Shown here in pieces: positions 6,346-7,201 of a stretch of DNA of 7,201 bases (position 1 is its first letter; the number at the start of each line of letters is the position of its first letter). Source of the DNA: Candidatus Fonsibacter lacus (GTDB lineage: Bacteria; Pseudomonadota; Alphaproteobacteria; Pelagibacterales; Pelagibacteraceae); the NCBI GenBank assembly GCA_010021145.1, contig RGRP01000037.1, forward strand, positions 1 to 7,201. Reading direction: 5' to 3'. Both the position numbers and the translations under genes were made by a program. Below the pieces are notes generated by a model that saw only the letters and a list, made by a program, of their open reading frames with translations, searched no databases and had not been told where the DNA came from.

Positions 6346-7140
6346 AAAAAAAAATTAACAGTAAATAAAATTAAATTTAAAAAATTTAAAAAACCCTTGG
6401 TCTGTTTGACAGCATACACAACTCCAATGGCTGAAATTTTAGATAAATATTGCGATATAATTCTAGTTGGAGACTCATTGGGTATGGTTTTGCACGGAAT
6501 GAAATCTACAAGAGAAGTTACATTAGATATGATGATTATGCATGGAAAAGCAGTAAAGAGAGGTATTAATGCAAGTTTATTAGTTGTTGATATGCCAATT
6601 GGGACTTATGAGAAAAATCCTATGATAGCTTTGAAGAATGCAAAAAGAATTATTAAAGAAACAAACTGTGATGCTGTAAAGGTTGAAGGAGGAGTAAAAG
6701 TTTATAAAACTATTAAATATTTAGTTGATAATAATATACCCGTTATGGGGCACGTAGGATTATTGCCACAAAGTGTAATAAAAAAAACAGATTATAGAGT
6801 TAAAGGAAAAGATCATCTAAGTTTTAATCAAATTATAAAAGATTCTATCGCTGTTGAAAAAGCAGGTGCTTTTTCAGTCGTTGTTGAATGTGTTGTTAAG
6901 GATTTAGCAGATAAGATTAATCAAAGTATCAATATACCAACCATAGGTATAGGAGCATCAAATAAATGTGATGGACAAATTTTAGTTACAGAAGATCTTT
7001 TAGGGTTTTCGGAAAAGCCGCCTAAGTTTGTTAAAATGTATGATAATTTTAAGCATAGAACTGAGATTTGTATAAAAAAATTTGCAAAAGACATAAAAAA
7101 TAATAATTTTCCAAATGTTAAGAATATGTATCAAATTTAA
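6343..7140 (+). CDS. panB: 3-methyl-2-oxobutanoate hydroxymethyltransferase (ketopantoate synthesis)
   Basis: PanB transfers a hydroxymethyl group from 5,10-methylene-THF to 2-oxoisovalerate, giving ketopantoate, the first committed step of pantothenate/CoA synthesis in the cytoplasm. Numbered from the GTG, the 265-residue (beta/alpha)8 protein shows LTAYTTPMAEILD (22-34), ILVGDSLGMV (40-49, metal ligand D44), VVDMP (81-85, D83), VKVEGG (112-117, metal ligand E115), PVMGHVGLLPQSV (133-145), VVVEC (179-183, catalytic E182) and PTIGIGASNKCDGQILV (199-215). Spacing matches the E. coli enzyme as I recall it (D45, D84, E114, E181). The usual GIGAG appears here as GIGAS. An ATG at 6328 would add five residues and overlap guaA by ten bases. 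The GTG is preferred because of the GGGAG site and because VKKKLTVNKIK resembles typical PanB N-termini. Confidence 0.95.
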   Translation: MKKKLTVNKIKFKKFKKPLVCLTAYTTPMAEILDKYCDIILVGDSLGMVLHGMKSTREVTLDMMIMHGKAVKRGINASLLVVDMPIGTYEKNPMIALKNAKRIIKETNCDAVKVEGGVKVYKTIKYLVDNNIPVMGHVGLLPQSVIKKTDYRVKGKDHLSFNQIIKDSIAVEKAGAFSVVVECVVKDLADKINQSINIPTIGIGASNKCDGQILVTEDLLGFSEKPPKFVKMYDNFKHRTEICIKKFAKDIKNNNFPNVKNMYQI

Positions 7141-7201
7141 TGAATCAAATTTTTAATGAAATAGACGATGATTTAAAAAAAGATAGAATTTTAAATTTTT
7201 T
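7140..7201 (+). CDS. Probable TPR_21-type membrane-anchored protein, N-terminal fragment
   Basis: Twenty codons are visible before the right edge, starting at an ATG that shares its A with the panB stop (TAATG). The peptide begins MNQIFNEIDDDLKKDRI. This resembles the 'M-x-x-IF-x-E-(V/I)-(D/E)-(E/D)-(E/D)-(L/V)-(R/K)-(R/K)-D' start of alphaproteobacterial proteins with a short cytoplasmic tail, one transmembrane helix and a TPR-like (YfgM/TPR_21) periplasmic region. If so, a Trp/Tyr-rich segment and a hydrophobic helix should follow just outside the window. The assignment is from the N-terminal signature alone; translational coupling to panB is clear from the overlap. Confidence 0.55.
   Translation, partial: MNQIFNEIDDDLKKDRILNF

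Overview
This window looks like a compact housekeeping segment of an AT-rich, streamlined alphaproteobacterial genome. The best match is a SAR11/Pelagibacterales-type marine bacterium. The evidence is the strong A/T bias (nearly all third positions A or T, Lys/Asn/Ile-rich proteins), intergenic gaps of 0-30 bases, stop/start overlaps, few Shine-Dalgarno sequences, and alphaproteobacterial protein types (short PSD, 'eukaryote-like' NADP-IDH, RlmE next to GuaB). The taxon is inferred from style and was not tested by a search.

Layout: at the left edge the first 25 codons of an NADP-dependent isocitrate dehydrogenase gene (icd) run leftward. A 62-base AT-rich divergent spacer (78-139) follows. 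From base 140 to the right edge every gene runs rightward. The order is psd (phosphatidylserine decarboxylase), pssA (phosphatidylserine synthase), a GT8-like glycosyltransferase, rlmE (23S rRNA 2'-O-methyltransferase, TTG start), guaB (IMP dehydrogenase), a small exported TPR protein, guaA (GMP synthase), panB (ketopantoate hydroxymethyltransferase, probably from an internal GTG), and the first 20 codons of a probable TPR_21-type membrane-anchored protein. No rho-independent terminator is visible, so the string could be one long transcript or a few overlapping ones. A possible internal promoter lies just before guaB.

Functionally, psd and pssA are the two consecutive steps of phosphatidylethanolamine synthesis. 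guaB and guaA are the two steps IMP to XMP to GMP. panB is the first committed step of pantothenate/CoA synthesis. RlmE is a ribosome-maturation enzyme. The glycosyltransferase and the two TPR-type proteins are the least understood genes.

The outstanding anomaly is guaA. Its frame is open and both ends are well conserved, but about 80 residues are cleanly missing at codon 307/308. The lost piece is the second half of the ATP-pyrophosphatase domain, including the usual QGTxYPD and KSHHNVGGLP motifs. This is either a real in-frame deletion that should disable GMP synthesis, or an assembly/consensus artefact. I see no mobile element, CRISPR array, RNA gene or novel multi-gene system here.
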